Assembly: GCA_937773555.1 (NCBI GenBank) | Contig: CALJVT010000005.1 | Coordinates: 62,001 to 126,000 of the forward strand | Length of the DNA: 64,000 bases | Direction: 5' to 3' | DNA from: an uncultured Pseudomonadales bacterium | Lineage (GTDB): Bacteria > Pseudomonadota > Gammaproteobacteria > Pseudomonadales > Balneatricaceae | Shown: in pieces, positions 54,648 to 64,000 of the stretch | Layout: every line of letters starts with the position of its first letter | Position numbering within the stretch: the first letter of the stretch is position 1 | Translations under genes and position numbers: made by a program | The notes under the pieces: generated by a model | What the model saw: the letters and a program-made list of their open reading frames with translations, nothing else | What the model was told of the DNA's origin: nothing | Database searches by the model: none

Positions 54648-56330
54648 ATGACTACTACTCGCGAAATACTTGTAACCAGCGCATTACCTTATGCCAACGG
54701 CTCTATTCATCTTGGCCATATGCTGGAGTACATTCAAACTGATATCTGGGTGAGATTCCAGCGTCACACTGGCAATAGCTGCCACTATGTATGTGCAGAC
54801 GATGCACATGGCACAGCGATTATGTTGCGTGCCGAACAAGAGGGTATTACATCCGAACAGTTAATTGCCAAGGTACAAGCAGAACACGAGCAAGATTTTA
54901 GTAATTTTAATGTCTCTTTTGACAACTTTTATTCAACTCACTCCCCTGAAAACCGTGAATTCTCAGAATACATTTATAGAGCCTGCGAGGCCAAGGGCCA
55001 TATTGCTTCACGAACTATTACGCAAGCTTTCGACCCAGAAAAGCAATTATTTTTGGCTGACCGATTTATTAAAGGCACCTGTCCAAAGTGTAAAACAGAA
55101 GATCAGTATGGCGATAACTGTGAGTCTTGCGGAGCCACCTACTCTCCGTCTGATTTAATTAATCCTAAATCAGCGATTTCTGGCGCAACACCTATTCAAA
55201 AAGACTCCACTCACCTATTTTTTAAACTTCCAGACTTTGAGGAATTGCTGAAGCAATGGACCCGAAGTGGTAGCTTACAGAGTGAAATCGCTAATAAACT
55301 AGCTGAATGGCTAGATTCTGGCCTACAGGAGTGGGACATCAGCAGAGATGCACCCTATTTTGGTTTTGAAATACCAGGTCAAAAAAATAAGTTCTTTTAT
55401 GTATGGTTAGACGCACCAATTGGCTATATGGCTAGTTTCAAAAACTTATGCGATCGCACAGAAAAACTGGACTTTGACCATTATTGGAATAAAAACTCAA
55501 ATACTGAGCTGTACCATTTTATTGGTAAAGACATTATAAACTTCCACGGTCTTTTTTGGCCTGCTATGTTACATGCTGCTGACTTCCGCACACCTACGGC
55601 TGTTTACGCACATGGTTTTTTAACTGTGAATGGCCAAAAAATGTCTAAGTCTCGTGGCACTTTTATTAAAGCCGGTACTTATTTACGCCACCTTAACCCA
55701 GAATATTTGCGTTACTATTTTGCAGCCAAACTCAATAACAAAGTTGATGACATAGACTTAAACCTAGAAGATTTCGTACAACGAGTCAATTCAGACTTAG
55801 TGGGTAAGGTGGTGAATATTGCCAGCCGCAGTGCGGGCTTCATTAGTAAGAAATTTAATGGTCAACTTAGTAGTGCTGTAAGTGAACCCGAATTGCTTAA
55901 TGCATTTTCTAATGAACAATATGCCATAGCAGACTATTACGAAAACCGTGAATTTGGCAAAGCCATAAAATCTGTAATGGCATTAGCAGATCAAGCCAAC
56001 CAATACATTGCTGATAAAGCACCATGGGTGTTGGCAAAACAAGAAGGCTCTGAACAACAGGTTCAAGATATTTGCTCCACGGGCCTTAACATGTTCCGTA
56101 TGTTAATGATTTATTTAAAACCTATTTTACCCATTATGACGCAAGATGCTGCTAGATTTCTTAATGATAACCTTGCTTGGTCAGGACTAAATACGCCCCT
56201 TGTTGGCCATAGCATTGAGAAATTCAAACCACTCATGACCCGTATTGAGGGTATTCAAATAGAAGCGATGTTAGAAGATTCCAAGGTAGAAGTGGCTAAA
56301 GAGCTGGCACTCAAAGAAAAACAAGGCTAA
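54648..56330 (+). CDS. metG: methionyl-tRNA synthetase, short form
   Basis: The enzyme charges tRNA-Met. HLGH (21-24) and KMSKS (330-334) are intact, and one CxxC...CxxC zinc knuckle is present (C144, C147, C157, C160). The anticodon-binding helical domain follows to about residue 540. At 560 residues it lacks the C-terminal tRNA-binding (Trbp111-like) domain of about 115 residues found in E. coli and Pseudomonas MetG. The gene ends in a clean stop with a terminator just after it, so truncation by frameshift is unlikely within this sequence. Confidence 0.95.
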   Translation: MTTTREILVTSALPYANGSIHLGHMLEYIQTDIWVRFQRHTGNSCHYVCADDAHGTAIMLRAEQEGITSEQLIAKVQAEHEQDFSNFNVSFDNFYSTHSPENREFSEYIYRACEAKGHIASRTITQAFDPEKQLFLADRFIKGTCPKCKTEDQYGDNCESCGATYSPSDLINPKSAISGATPIQKDSTHLFFKLPDFEELLKQWTRSGSLQSEIANKLAEWLDSGLQEWDISRDAPYFGFEIPGQKNKFFYVWLDAPIGYMASFKNLCDRTEKLDFDHYWNKNSNTELYHFIGKDIINFHGLFWPAMLHAADFRTPTAVYAHGFLTVNGQKMSKSRGTFIKAGTYLRHLNPEYLRYYFAAKLNNKVDDIDLNLEDFVQRVNSDLVGKVVNIASRSAGFISKKFNGQLSSAVSEPELLNAFSNEQYAIADYYENREFGKAIKSVMALADQANQYIADKAPWVLAKQEGSEQQVQDICSTGLNMFRMLMIYLKPILPIMTQDAARFLNDNLAWSGLNTPLVGHSIEKFKPLMTRIEGIQIEAMLEDSKVEVAKELALKEKQG

Positions 56331-56356
56331 GTGCCTAACTCTTTTCATAAAGATAC

Positions 56357-56384
56357 AAAAAGGCCACCCTAAGGTGGCCTTTTT
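56357..56384. terminator. bidirectional terminator between metG and sucD
   Basis: AAAAAGGCCACC (56357-56368) pairs with GGTGGCCTTTTT (56373-56384), loop CTAA. A12-bp stem with A and T runs on each side serves both convergent genes. Confidence 0.92.
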
Positions 56385-56411
56385 TATGGCATTAGGTCAA
56401 GAGCTTAGCTC

Positions 56412-57287
56412 TTAGCTCCAGCCAGTCACTTCTTTTAGCGCTTTACCGATATCAGCAAGAGAACGGACAGTTTTAACACCTGCATCCTCTAAGGCAGCAA
56501 ATTTTTCGTCTGCCGTACCTTTGCCACCAGAAATAATGGCTCCAGCATGGCCCATACGCTTACCAGCAGGTGCAGTAACACCAGCAATGTAAGACACAAC
56601 AGGCTTAGTCACATTAGCTTTAATGTAAGCCGCCGCTTCTTCTTCTGCAGTACCGCCAATTTCACCAATCATAACAATGGCTTCAGTCGCTGGGTCTTGT
56701 TCAAATAACTCAAGCACGTCAATAAAGTTAGTACCTGGAATTGGATCGCCACCAATACCTACACATGTAGACTGTCCATAACCAGCGTCTGTAGTTTGCT
56801 TAACAGCTTCATAAGTTAAGGTACCTGAACGAGACACTATGCCCACCTTGCCTGGCAAATGAATATGGCCAGGCATAATACCGATTTTACATTCACCAGG
56901 AGTAATTACACCAGGGCAATTGGGGCCTACTAAACGTACTGCGAGTTGGTCACAAATTACCTTACATTCCAACATATCTAAAGTTGGAATACCTTCAGTG
57001 ATGGCAACAATAAACTTGATACCTGCATTAGCAGCTTCAAGTATTGAGTCCTTACAAAAAGCCGCAGGCACATAAATAACAGAAGCCTCAGCACCAGTAG
57101 CTATAACCGCTTCATTGACAGTGTTAAATACAGGCAGGCCCAGGTGAGTGGTACCTCCTTTTCCTGGAGTTACGCCGCCCACCATTTGAGTGCCGTATTC
57201 AATGGCTTGTTCAGAGTGAAAAGTACCCTGACTACCGGTAAAACCTTGGCAAATAACCTTAGTGTCTTTGTTAATTAAGATACTCAT
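56412..57287 (-). CDS. sucD: succinyl-CoA synthetase alpha subunit
   Basis: SucD binds CoA and carries the phosphohistidine of succinyl-CoA synthetase. CoA-binding [34 protein letters not shown] and the phospho-His loop [11 protein letters not shown] (H247) are present. It overlaps sucC by 4 bases and is the last gene of the operon. Confidence 0.97.
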   Translation of the reverse strand: MSILINKDTKVICQGFTGSQGTFHSEQAIEYGTQMVGGVTPGKGGTTHLGLPVFNTVNEAVIATGAEASVIYVPAAFCKDSILEAANAGIKFIVAITEGIPTLDMLECKVICDQLAVRLVGPNCPGVITPGECKIGIMPGHIHLPGKVGIVSRSGTLTYEAVKQTTDAGYGQSTCVGIGGDPIPGTNFIDVLELFEQDPATEAIVMIGEIGGTAEEEAAAYIKANVTKPVVSYIAGVTAPAGKRMGHAGAIISGGKGTADEKFAALEDAGVKTVRSLADIGKALKEVTGWS

Positions 57288-58453
57288 GCTTCACCTCCAG
57301 CTGCAGCAACCACTTGTTGAGCTGCACCACTTAGGCTCGTAGCAGCAATAATATCAAGGCCACTTTCTGCCAGCTTTTGACTACCTAATTCAGCATTATT
57401 ACCTTCCAAACGAACAACTACAGGCACGTTTACACCAACTTCTTTCACGGCACCTATAATGCCCTCAGCAATCAGATCACAACGTACAATCCCACCAAAA
57501 ATGTTCACCAATACCGCCTTAACCCGCTCGTCAGACAAGATGATCTTAAACGCCTCAGTCACGCGCTCTTTGGTTGCACCGCCCCCTACGTCCAAAAAGT
57601 TAGCTGGGAAACCACCGTGCAAAGCAACAATGTCCATGGTTCCCATTGCTAAACCTGCACCATTAACTAAACAACCTATAGTGCCATCTAGAGCAACATA
57701 ATTTAAGTCCCAAGAAGCGGCATGAGCTTCACGCTCATCGTCTTGACTTGGATCATGCATCGCTTGAATGTCTTTGTGACGGTAAACCGCGTTGCTGTCA
57801 ATCACAACCTTAGCGTCTAAACAGTGTAAATCACCTTGCTCAGTCACTACCAAAGGGTTAATTTCTAATAAGGCTAGGTCTTTATCTTGGAACAACTGCG
57901 CCAAACCAATAAATATTTTAGTAAACTGACCAACTTGCTTACCCTTAAGGCCTAACTTAAACGCTAGCTCACGCCCTTGGTAGGGTTGAGCTCCAGTTAA
58001 CGGGTCAATCTCTGCCTTCAAAATCTTTTCAGGAGTCTCTTCAGCCACCTGCTCAATTTCTACGCCGCCCTCGGTCGACGCCATAAATACAATACGCTGA
58101 CTACTGCGATCTACCACAGCGCCAAGATAAAGTTCTTGTGCAATATCTGTGCACGGCTCAATATAAACCTTCGAAACAGGCTGGCCATCAGCATCTGTCT
58201 GATAGGTAACCATTCGGTTACCTAACCACTTGTTAGCAAAATCTGCAGCTTCCTTTTTAGACGAAATTAATTGTACGCCGCCCGCTTTACCCCGGCCACC
58301 CGCGTGAACTTGGGCTTTAATTACCCAGCGATCGCCTGGAACTTGATCCAGTGCCGCCATGGCTTCTTCTGCTGTATCTACGGCGATACCGCTAGATACG
58401 GGCAAGCCGTACTGGGCAAACAACAGTTTGCCTTGATATTCATGAAGATTCAT
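57284..58453 (-). CDS. sucC: succinyl-CoA synthetase beta subunit
   Basis: The ATP-grasp subunit that makes ATP or GTP from succinyl-CoA. [46 protein letters not shown] and [17 protein letters not shown] are diagnostic. The 389-residue length is standard. It follows lpd by 41 bases in the operon. Confidence 0.97.
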   Translation of the reverse strand: MNLHEYQGKLLFAQYGLPVSSGIAVDTAEEAMAALDQVPGDRWVIKAQVHAGGRGKAGGVQLISSKKEAADFANKWLGNRMVTYQTDADGQPVSKVYIEPCTDIAQELYLGAVVDRSSQRIVFMASTEGGVEIEQVAEETPEKILKAEIDPLTGAQPYQGRELAFKLGLKGKQVGQFTKIFIGLAQLFQDKDLALLEINPLVVTEQGDLHCLDAKVVIDSNAVYRHKDIQAMHDPSQDDEREAHAASWDLNYVALDGTIGCLVNGAGLAMGTMDIVALHGGFPANFLDVGGGATKERVTEAFKIILSDERVKAVLVNIFGGIVRCDLIAEGIIGAVKEVGVNVPVVVRLEGNNAELGSQKLAESGLDIIAATSLSGAAQQVVAAAGGEA

Positions 58454-58494
58454 TATGTTGCCTGTTTACTTAAATTTAAATTTAACCTAACTAC

Positions 58495-59946
<1,452 letters not shown>

Positions 59947-60000
59947 TCAGATTTTTAGCCCGTGTTGGATCACAACGCAGACTTAGGTTAATACGCAGGC

Positions 60001-61224
60001 TTATATCTCAAGCAATATCCGCGCTGGATCTTGCAGCAATTCCTTAATGGTAACTAAGAACTGTACTGCTTCCTTGCCATCAATCATTCTGTGATCATAA
60101 GACAAGGCTAAATACATCATTGGGCGAATGACCACTTGGCCATTCTCTGCTACCGGGCGGTCCTGAATTTTGTGCATGCCTAAAATGGCAGTTTGTGGCG
60201 GGTTTAAAATTGGCGTTGATAGCAAAGATCCAAAAATACCACCGTTTGTTATAGTGAAGGTTCCACCCTGCATTTCTGCTAAAGTAAGCTTGCCATCTTT
60301 GGCTTGTGTGGCCAACTGCACTATACCTTTCTCAATATCAGCCAAGGTCATCGCTTCTACGTCACGCAACACAGGTACGACCAAACCTCGTTCTGTAGAC
60401 ACAGCAACACTAACGTCTTGGTACGCATGGTATACCATATCGTTGCCGTCTAACGAAGCATTCACTGCTGGATAACGCTTGAGAGCTTCTGCTGAGGCCT
60501 TAACAAAGAACGACATAAACCCTAAACGAGTGCCGTTGTGAGCTTTCTCAAACTGCGCTTTATACTGACTACGCAGCGCCATAATAGGCGACATATCAAC
60601 TTCGTTGTAGGTGGTTAACATTGCTGCTTCGTTTTGCGCAGAGACCAAGCGCTTAGCAATAGTTGAGCGCAAGCGAGTCATTGGCACGCGCCTAGACGTG
60701 CGGTGTTGAGGGCCAGAAGACGGGGCCACTGTTTCGTTAACAACAGGCGCTGGTGCTGCGGGTGTTGGAGTTGCAACTGGAACAGGAACCGAGGTTACAG
60801 TCTCTGGATTCTTCAAGTAATTGAGCACGTCTTCTTTTAACAAACGCCCACCTTTACCCGTACCTGTGACCTTAGTTGCGTCCAAATTATTTTCATGGAG
60901 CAATTTGCGTACAGCAGGGCCACTCACATCAAGCTGATCTGCATTAGATGAGGGTGCGTCTTGTGCTTCGGGTAATTCTGCTCCCGCACCTGCAGTAAAC
61001 CTAGCAATCACTTCATTACTCATCACTGTGCTGCCTTCAGCAGACATAATTTCGGACAAGCTACCATCAGCAGGTGCAACGACTTCCATTACTACTTTAT
61101 CGGTCTCAATATCAACGATCAAGTCATCTCGCTTGCAGGCCTCCCCTGGCTGCTTATGCCAGGTAGCAATAGTGCCGTCTGCCACAGACTCAGGAAAAGA
61201 GGGGGCTTTAATTTCAATAGACAT
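60001..61224 (-). CDS. sucB: dihydrolipoamide succinyltransferase (E2 of 2-oxoglutarate dehydrogenase)
   Basis: One lipoyl domain (residues 1-76) has lipoyl-lysine K43 in [12 protein letters not shown] peripheral subunit-binding domain follows at about 103-139 ([19 protein letters not shown]), then a Pro/Ala linker, and the catalytic domain ends with [14 protein letters not shown], holding the active-site His. The 407-residue length fits SucB. It is 50 bases after sucA. Confidence 0.97.
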   Translation of the reverse strand: MSIEIKAPSFPESVADGTIATWHKQPGEACKRDDLIVDIETDKVVMEVVAPADGSLSEIMSAEGSTVMSNEVIARFTAGAGAELPEAQDAPSSNADQLDVSGPAVRKLLHENNLDATKVTGTGKGGRLLKEDVLNYLKNPETVTSVPVPVATPTPAAPAPVVNETVAPSSGPQHRTSRRVPMTRLRSTIAKRLVSAQNEAAMLTTYNEVDMSPIMALRSQYKAQFEKAHNGTRLGFMSFFVKASAEALKRYPAVNASLDGNDMVYHAYQDVSVAVSTERGLVVPVLRDVEAMTLADIEKGIVQLATQAKDGKLTLAEMQGGTFTITNGGIFGSLLSTPILNPPQTAILGMHKIQDRPVAENGQVVIRPMMYLALSYDHRMIDGKEAVQFLVTIKELLQDPARILLEI

Positions 61225-61274
61225 GGTTTATCTCTTTACTCTAATGATTGGTAGGGTTTGCTCAATTAACCCGT

Positions 61275-64000
61275 TCATGATTCTAATCCCAGTGCTTGGG
61301 CAACTAAGTAACGCTGTTCTTCAAGATGCACAGACATATAACCACATGCCGGTGCTGCCGAGGCAGGCCTTGAAGCTACGATCAATTCTAATTTAGGACG
61401 GCCTATCTGTATAACTTTACGCATGTGATGCTGGCTACAGTACCAAGCACCCTGATTTAGGGGCTCTTCTTGACACCAAACCACGAGATCTAAATTAGGG
61501 TACTGGGCTAGTACATTGCCTAAATGCTGTTCAGGAAATGGGTACAACTGCTCAACGCGAACAATCGCTACATGATCTAATTTGCCTAAACGGCGCTGTT
61601 CAAGCAAATCATAGTAAACCTTGCCACTAGTTAGCACCACACGCTTCACCGCTGCCTTATTAAGGCCATCTACGTCATCAATAACATTTTGAAACTCACC
61701 CTTGGCCAGATCATCCAAGTTAGAGATAGCCATTTTATGGCGTAACAAACTTTTAGGCGACATCACCACTAATGGTTTACGCATAGGCCTGATGACCTGA
61801 CGGCGGATTAAGTGAAATATTTGCGCAGGTGTAGTAGGCACACATACTTGAATATTATGCTCGGCACACAACTGTAAGAAACGCTCTAAACGAGCCGAAG
61901 AATGTTCTGGACCTTGGCCTTCATAACCATGGGGTAGCAACATGGTTAAACCGCACATCCTTCCCCACTTATGCTCACCACTGGTTATAAATTGGTCAAT
62001 AACCACTTGAGCACCGTTGGCAAAGTCACCGAACTGCGCTTCCCATACCACCAGACCCTCAGGTGCAGTAGATGCATAGCCATACTCGAACGCTAAAACA
62101 GCTTCCTCAGATAACAAGGAATCAAAAATAGTAAATTCTGGTTGATGTGGTGATAGATTACGCAGAGGAACATAAGCACCACTGCCCTTTTGGTCATGCA
62201 GTACAGCATGACGATGGGAGAAAGTACCGCGGCCAACATCCTGCCCAGTTAGACGAATAGGGTACCCTTCTTCTAACAGCGAGGCATAAGCCATAACTTC
62301 AGCAAAACCCCAGTTAATTTCTGCCGCGCCCGACGCCATTTTTAAGCGGTCATCAAGAATCTTCTTCACCTGACGCTGCACTACAAAACCTTGAGGCACC
62401 TGATCTAGCCGCTGACCCAGGTCCTTTAACATATCAGAAGACACTCGTGTGTCACCCAATGCTGTCCATTCATGGTCTAGGTATGGCTTCCAATCTACAA
62501 AGGAGCTTGTGTCTGGGGTTGTAACCAATGCATTGGCAACATGTTCACCATTATCAAGCGCATTACGATAATCATTTTGGCAAGCAATAATGTCTGCGGC
62601 TGAAAGAACACCTTCTTTAAGTAATTGTTGACCGTACAGAGTAGCCACTGTTTTTTTGGCTTTGATCGCGTTGTACATCAATGGTTGTGTGCCTGATGGC
62701 TCATCTGCTTCATTGTGACCACGGCGACGATAGCAGACGAGGTCAATAACCACATCGCGTTTAAATTCATTACGGTAATCTAACGCCAATTCTGACACAA
62801 ACGCTACCGCATCAGGGTCATCACCATTAACATGGAAAATGGGTGCGTCAATAAATTTTGCTACATCCGTGCAGTAAGGGGTACTGCGAGCATCTTCTTT
62901 CTTACTTGTGGTAAATCCCACTTGGTTGTTAATGACAATATGCACCGTACCTCCCGTTTTAAAGGCACGGGTTTGGGACATTTGTAACGTTTCCATGACA
63001 ACACCTTGGCCTGCAAAAGCGGCGTCACCATGTAAACAAATAGGTAATACAGTATCACCTTCAGTATCATTCCGGCGATCTTGACGAGCTCGTACCGAAC
63101 CTTCTACTACTGGGTTAGCAATTTCTAAATGGGAGGGGTTAAACGCTAAGGCCATGTGCACCTCTCCACCAGGCGTGTTCACATTGGTTGAAAAGCCTTG
63201 GTGATACTTAACATCACCTGAGGTGTTTAAAGGTCGTTTACCCTCAAACTCTTCGAATAAATCAACGGGATTTTTGCCAAAAATATTAATCAACACGTTT
63301 AAGCGGCCACGGTGAGCCATACCAATAACAATTTCTTTAGCCTTATTACTGCCTGAGCGCTGGATAATGTTATCCAGCATTGGGATAAGCGTTTCGCCAC
63401 CTTCAAGGCCAAAGCGTTTGGCACCAGAAAAACGAGACGCAAGGTATTTCTCTAGGCCTTCGGCAGCCATTAAACGCTCAAAGATATGACGACGTTTCTC
63501 AGGTGTATGGTTTGGATGACTGCGTACTGACTCCACCCGCTGCCTAATCCACAGCTTTTCATCAGTATTTACAATGTGGCTATATTCACAGCCCACGGTT
63601 GAACAGTATGTTTCTTCAAGCCCAGCAATAATTTCTGACAAAGGCATTTCGTCTTTGCCCAAGTAGGATGCGCCCACTTGGAATACAGTGTCTAAGTCTG
63701 CTGCAGAAAGCTCATGGAAATGTAAATCAAGGGTTTGGATGACTTCTTTTGGTTTAAGCTCTAAGGGGTCTAAGCTAGCCACCTGGTGGCCATGCACGCG
63801 ATAGGCATTAATTAGCCGCACAACTCTAACTTGCTTGCGTTCGTGTTCACTACTTAAGGTAGAAGTTTGTACTGGGTGAGACTTACTTTGATTTTTACCT
63901 AAAAGAACAAAGTGTTCTTTTATTGTAGAGTGAGGTATATCACCACTAATTGTGTCTGGCACTCGAGGGAGTTGATCAAACTCTTGCCGCCATTGCTCTG
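61275..64000 (-). CDS. sucA: 2-oxoglutarate dehydrogenase E1, N-terminus beyond the window
   Basis: E1 decarboxylates 2-oxoglutarate with thiamine diphosphate. The frame stays open to the window end and its first visible residues (EQWRQEFDQLPRV) match the E1 N-terminal region. The GTG near 63962 is therefore internal, and about 30-40 residues lie outside. About 908 residues are seen, including HSTIKEHFVLLGKNQ, MAHRGRLNVLINIFGK, HGDAAFAGQGVV, and LPHGYEGQGPEHSSARLERFLQLC (segment at about 61,850-61,930). It is the first of the sucA-sucB-lpd-sucC-sucD genes in this window. Confidence 0.96.
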   Translation of the reverse strand, partial: EQWRQEFDQLPRVPDTISGDIPHSTIKEHFVLLGKNQSKSHPVQTSTLSSEHERKQVRVVRLINAYRVHGHQVASLDPLELKPKEVIQTLDLHFHELSAADLDTVFQVGASYLGKDEMPLSEIIAGLEETYCSTVGCEYSHIVNTDEKLWIRQRVESVRSHPNHTPEKRRHIFERLMAAEGLEKYLASRFSGAKRFGLEGGETLIPMLDNIIQRSGSNKAKEIVIGMAHRGRLNVLINIFGKNPVDLFEEFEGKRPLNTSGDVKYHQGFSTNVNTPGGEVHMALAFNPSHLEIANPVVEGSVRARQDRRNDTEGDTVLPICLHGDAAFAGQGVVMETLQMSQTRAFKTGGTVHIVINNQVGFTTSKKEDARSTPYCTDVAKFIDAPIFHVNGDDPDAVAFVSELALDYRNEFKRDVVIDLVCYRRRGHNEADEPSGTQPLMYNAIKAKKTVATLYGQQLLKEGVLSAADIIACQNDYRNALDNGEHVANALVTTPDTSSFVDWKPYLDHEWTALGDTRVSSDMLKDLGQRLDQVPQGFVVQRQVKKILDDRLKMASGAAEINWGFAEVMAYASLLEEGYPIRLTGQDVGRGTFSHRHAVLHDQKGSGAYVPLRNLSPHQPEFTIFDSLLSEEAVLAFEYGYASTAPEGLVVWEAQFGDFANGAQVVIDQFITSGEHKWGRMCGLTMLLPHGYEGQGPEHSSARLERFLQLCAEHNIQVCVPTTPAQIFHLIRRQVIRPMRKPLVVMSPKSLLRHKMAISNLDDLAKGEFQNVIDDVDGLNKAAVKRVVLTSGKVYYDLLEQRRLGKLDHVAIVRVEQLYPFPEQHLGNVLAQYPNLDLVVWCQEEPLNQGAWYCSQHHMRKVIQIGRPKLELIVASRPASAAPACGYMSVHLEEQRYLVAQALGLES

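Overview
The window looks like chromosome of a marine gammaproteobacterium of the Oceanospirillales/Pseudomonadales type. The evidence is gene order: leuC-leuD-leuB-asd-fimV-truA-trpF, dusA-tal-STAS-response regulator-mlaA, DUF2066/perM/hda next to purM-purN, metG-apbC-dcd, and sucA-sucB-lpd-sucC-sucD all follow the Pseudomonas pattern. Base composition is lower in GC than Pseudomonas. I see no tRNA, rRNA, insertion sequence, prophage or CRISPR array. The species assignment is inference.

Layout. 1-7358 (minus): leucine biosynthesis, asd, fimV, truA and the first codons of trpF. 7503-8375: a LysR regulator divergent from leuC. 8554-19612: a one-carbon island. It holds a GbdR-like GATase1/AraC regulator, a minus-strand corrinoid methyl-transfer operon (corrinoid protein, DUF1638, 'virulence factor' domain protein, MTHFR-like protein, pterin-binding methyltransferase, RamA-like reductive activator, M50 membrane protease), folD, a Tag-like DNA glycosylase and glyA. 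No MttB-type substrate methyltransferase is present here. 20008-22501: a four-gene bufferin-type RiPP operon (DUF2282 precursor, DUF692/MNIO enzyme, DUF2063 partner, DoxX protein). 22504-23888: NfeD and SPFH proteins. 24061-24876: a divergent ThiM homologue. 24884-30256: a GntR-controlled urate-to-glyoxylate pathway.

30650-38081 holds accessory genes: rhlE, a sulfurtransferase, an AcoR-like regulator with a degraded AAA+ domain, and an XRE/PhnD-like pair divergent from a membrane desaturase across a 30-bp near-perfect operator-like palindrome. 38226-42271: azlCD, a ghrA-like reductase, dusA and tal. 42273-47742 (minus): a STAS/PP2C-phosphatase switch whose receiver domain lacks its phosphorylation residues, mlaA, hda, perM and a DUF2066 protein. 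47943-51822: purM, purN, a DUF3108 protein and a TolC-like protein. 51907-54453 (minus): dcd, apbC, trmA. 54648-56330: a short metG. 56412-64000 (minus): the 2-oxoglutarate dehydrogenase/succinyl-CoA synthetase operon, with sucA running off the window end.

How the parts may work together (inference): methyl groups from a methylated amine or betaine would move through the corrinoid protein to tetrahydrofolate, be oxidised by the MTHFR-like protein and FolD, or enter serine through GlyA. The purine operon yields glyoxylate and urea, and glyoxylate could be handled by the GhrA-like reductase. The two most unusual systems are the corrinoid island with its co-transcribed M50 protease and the bufferin operon.
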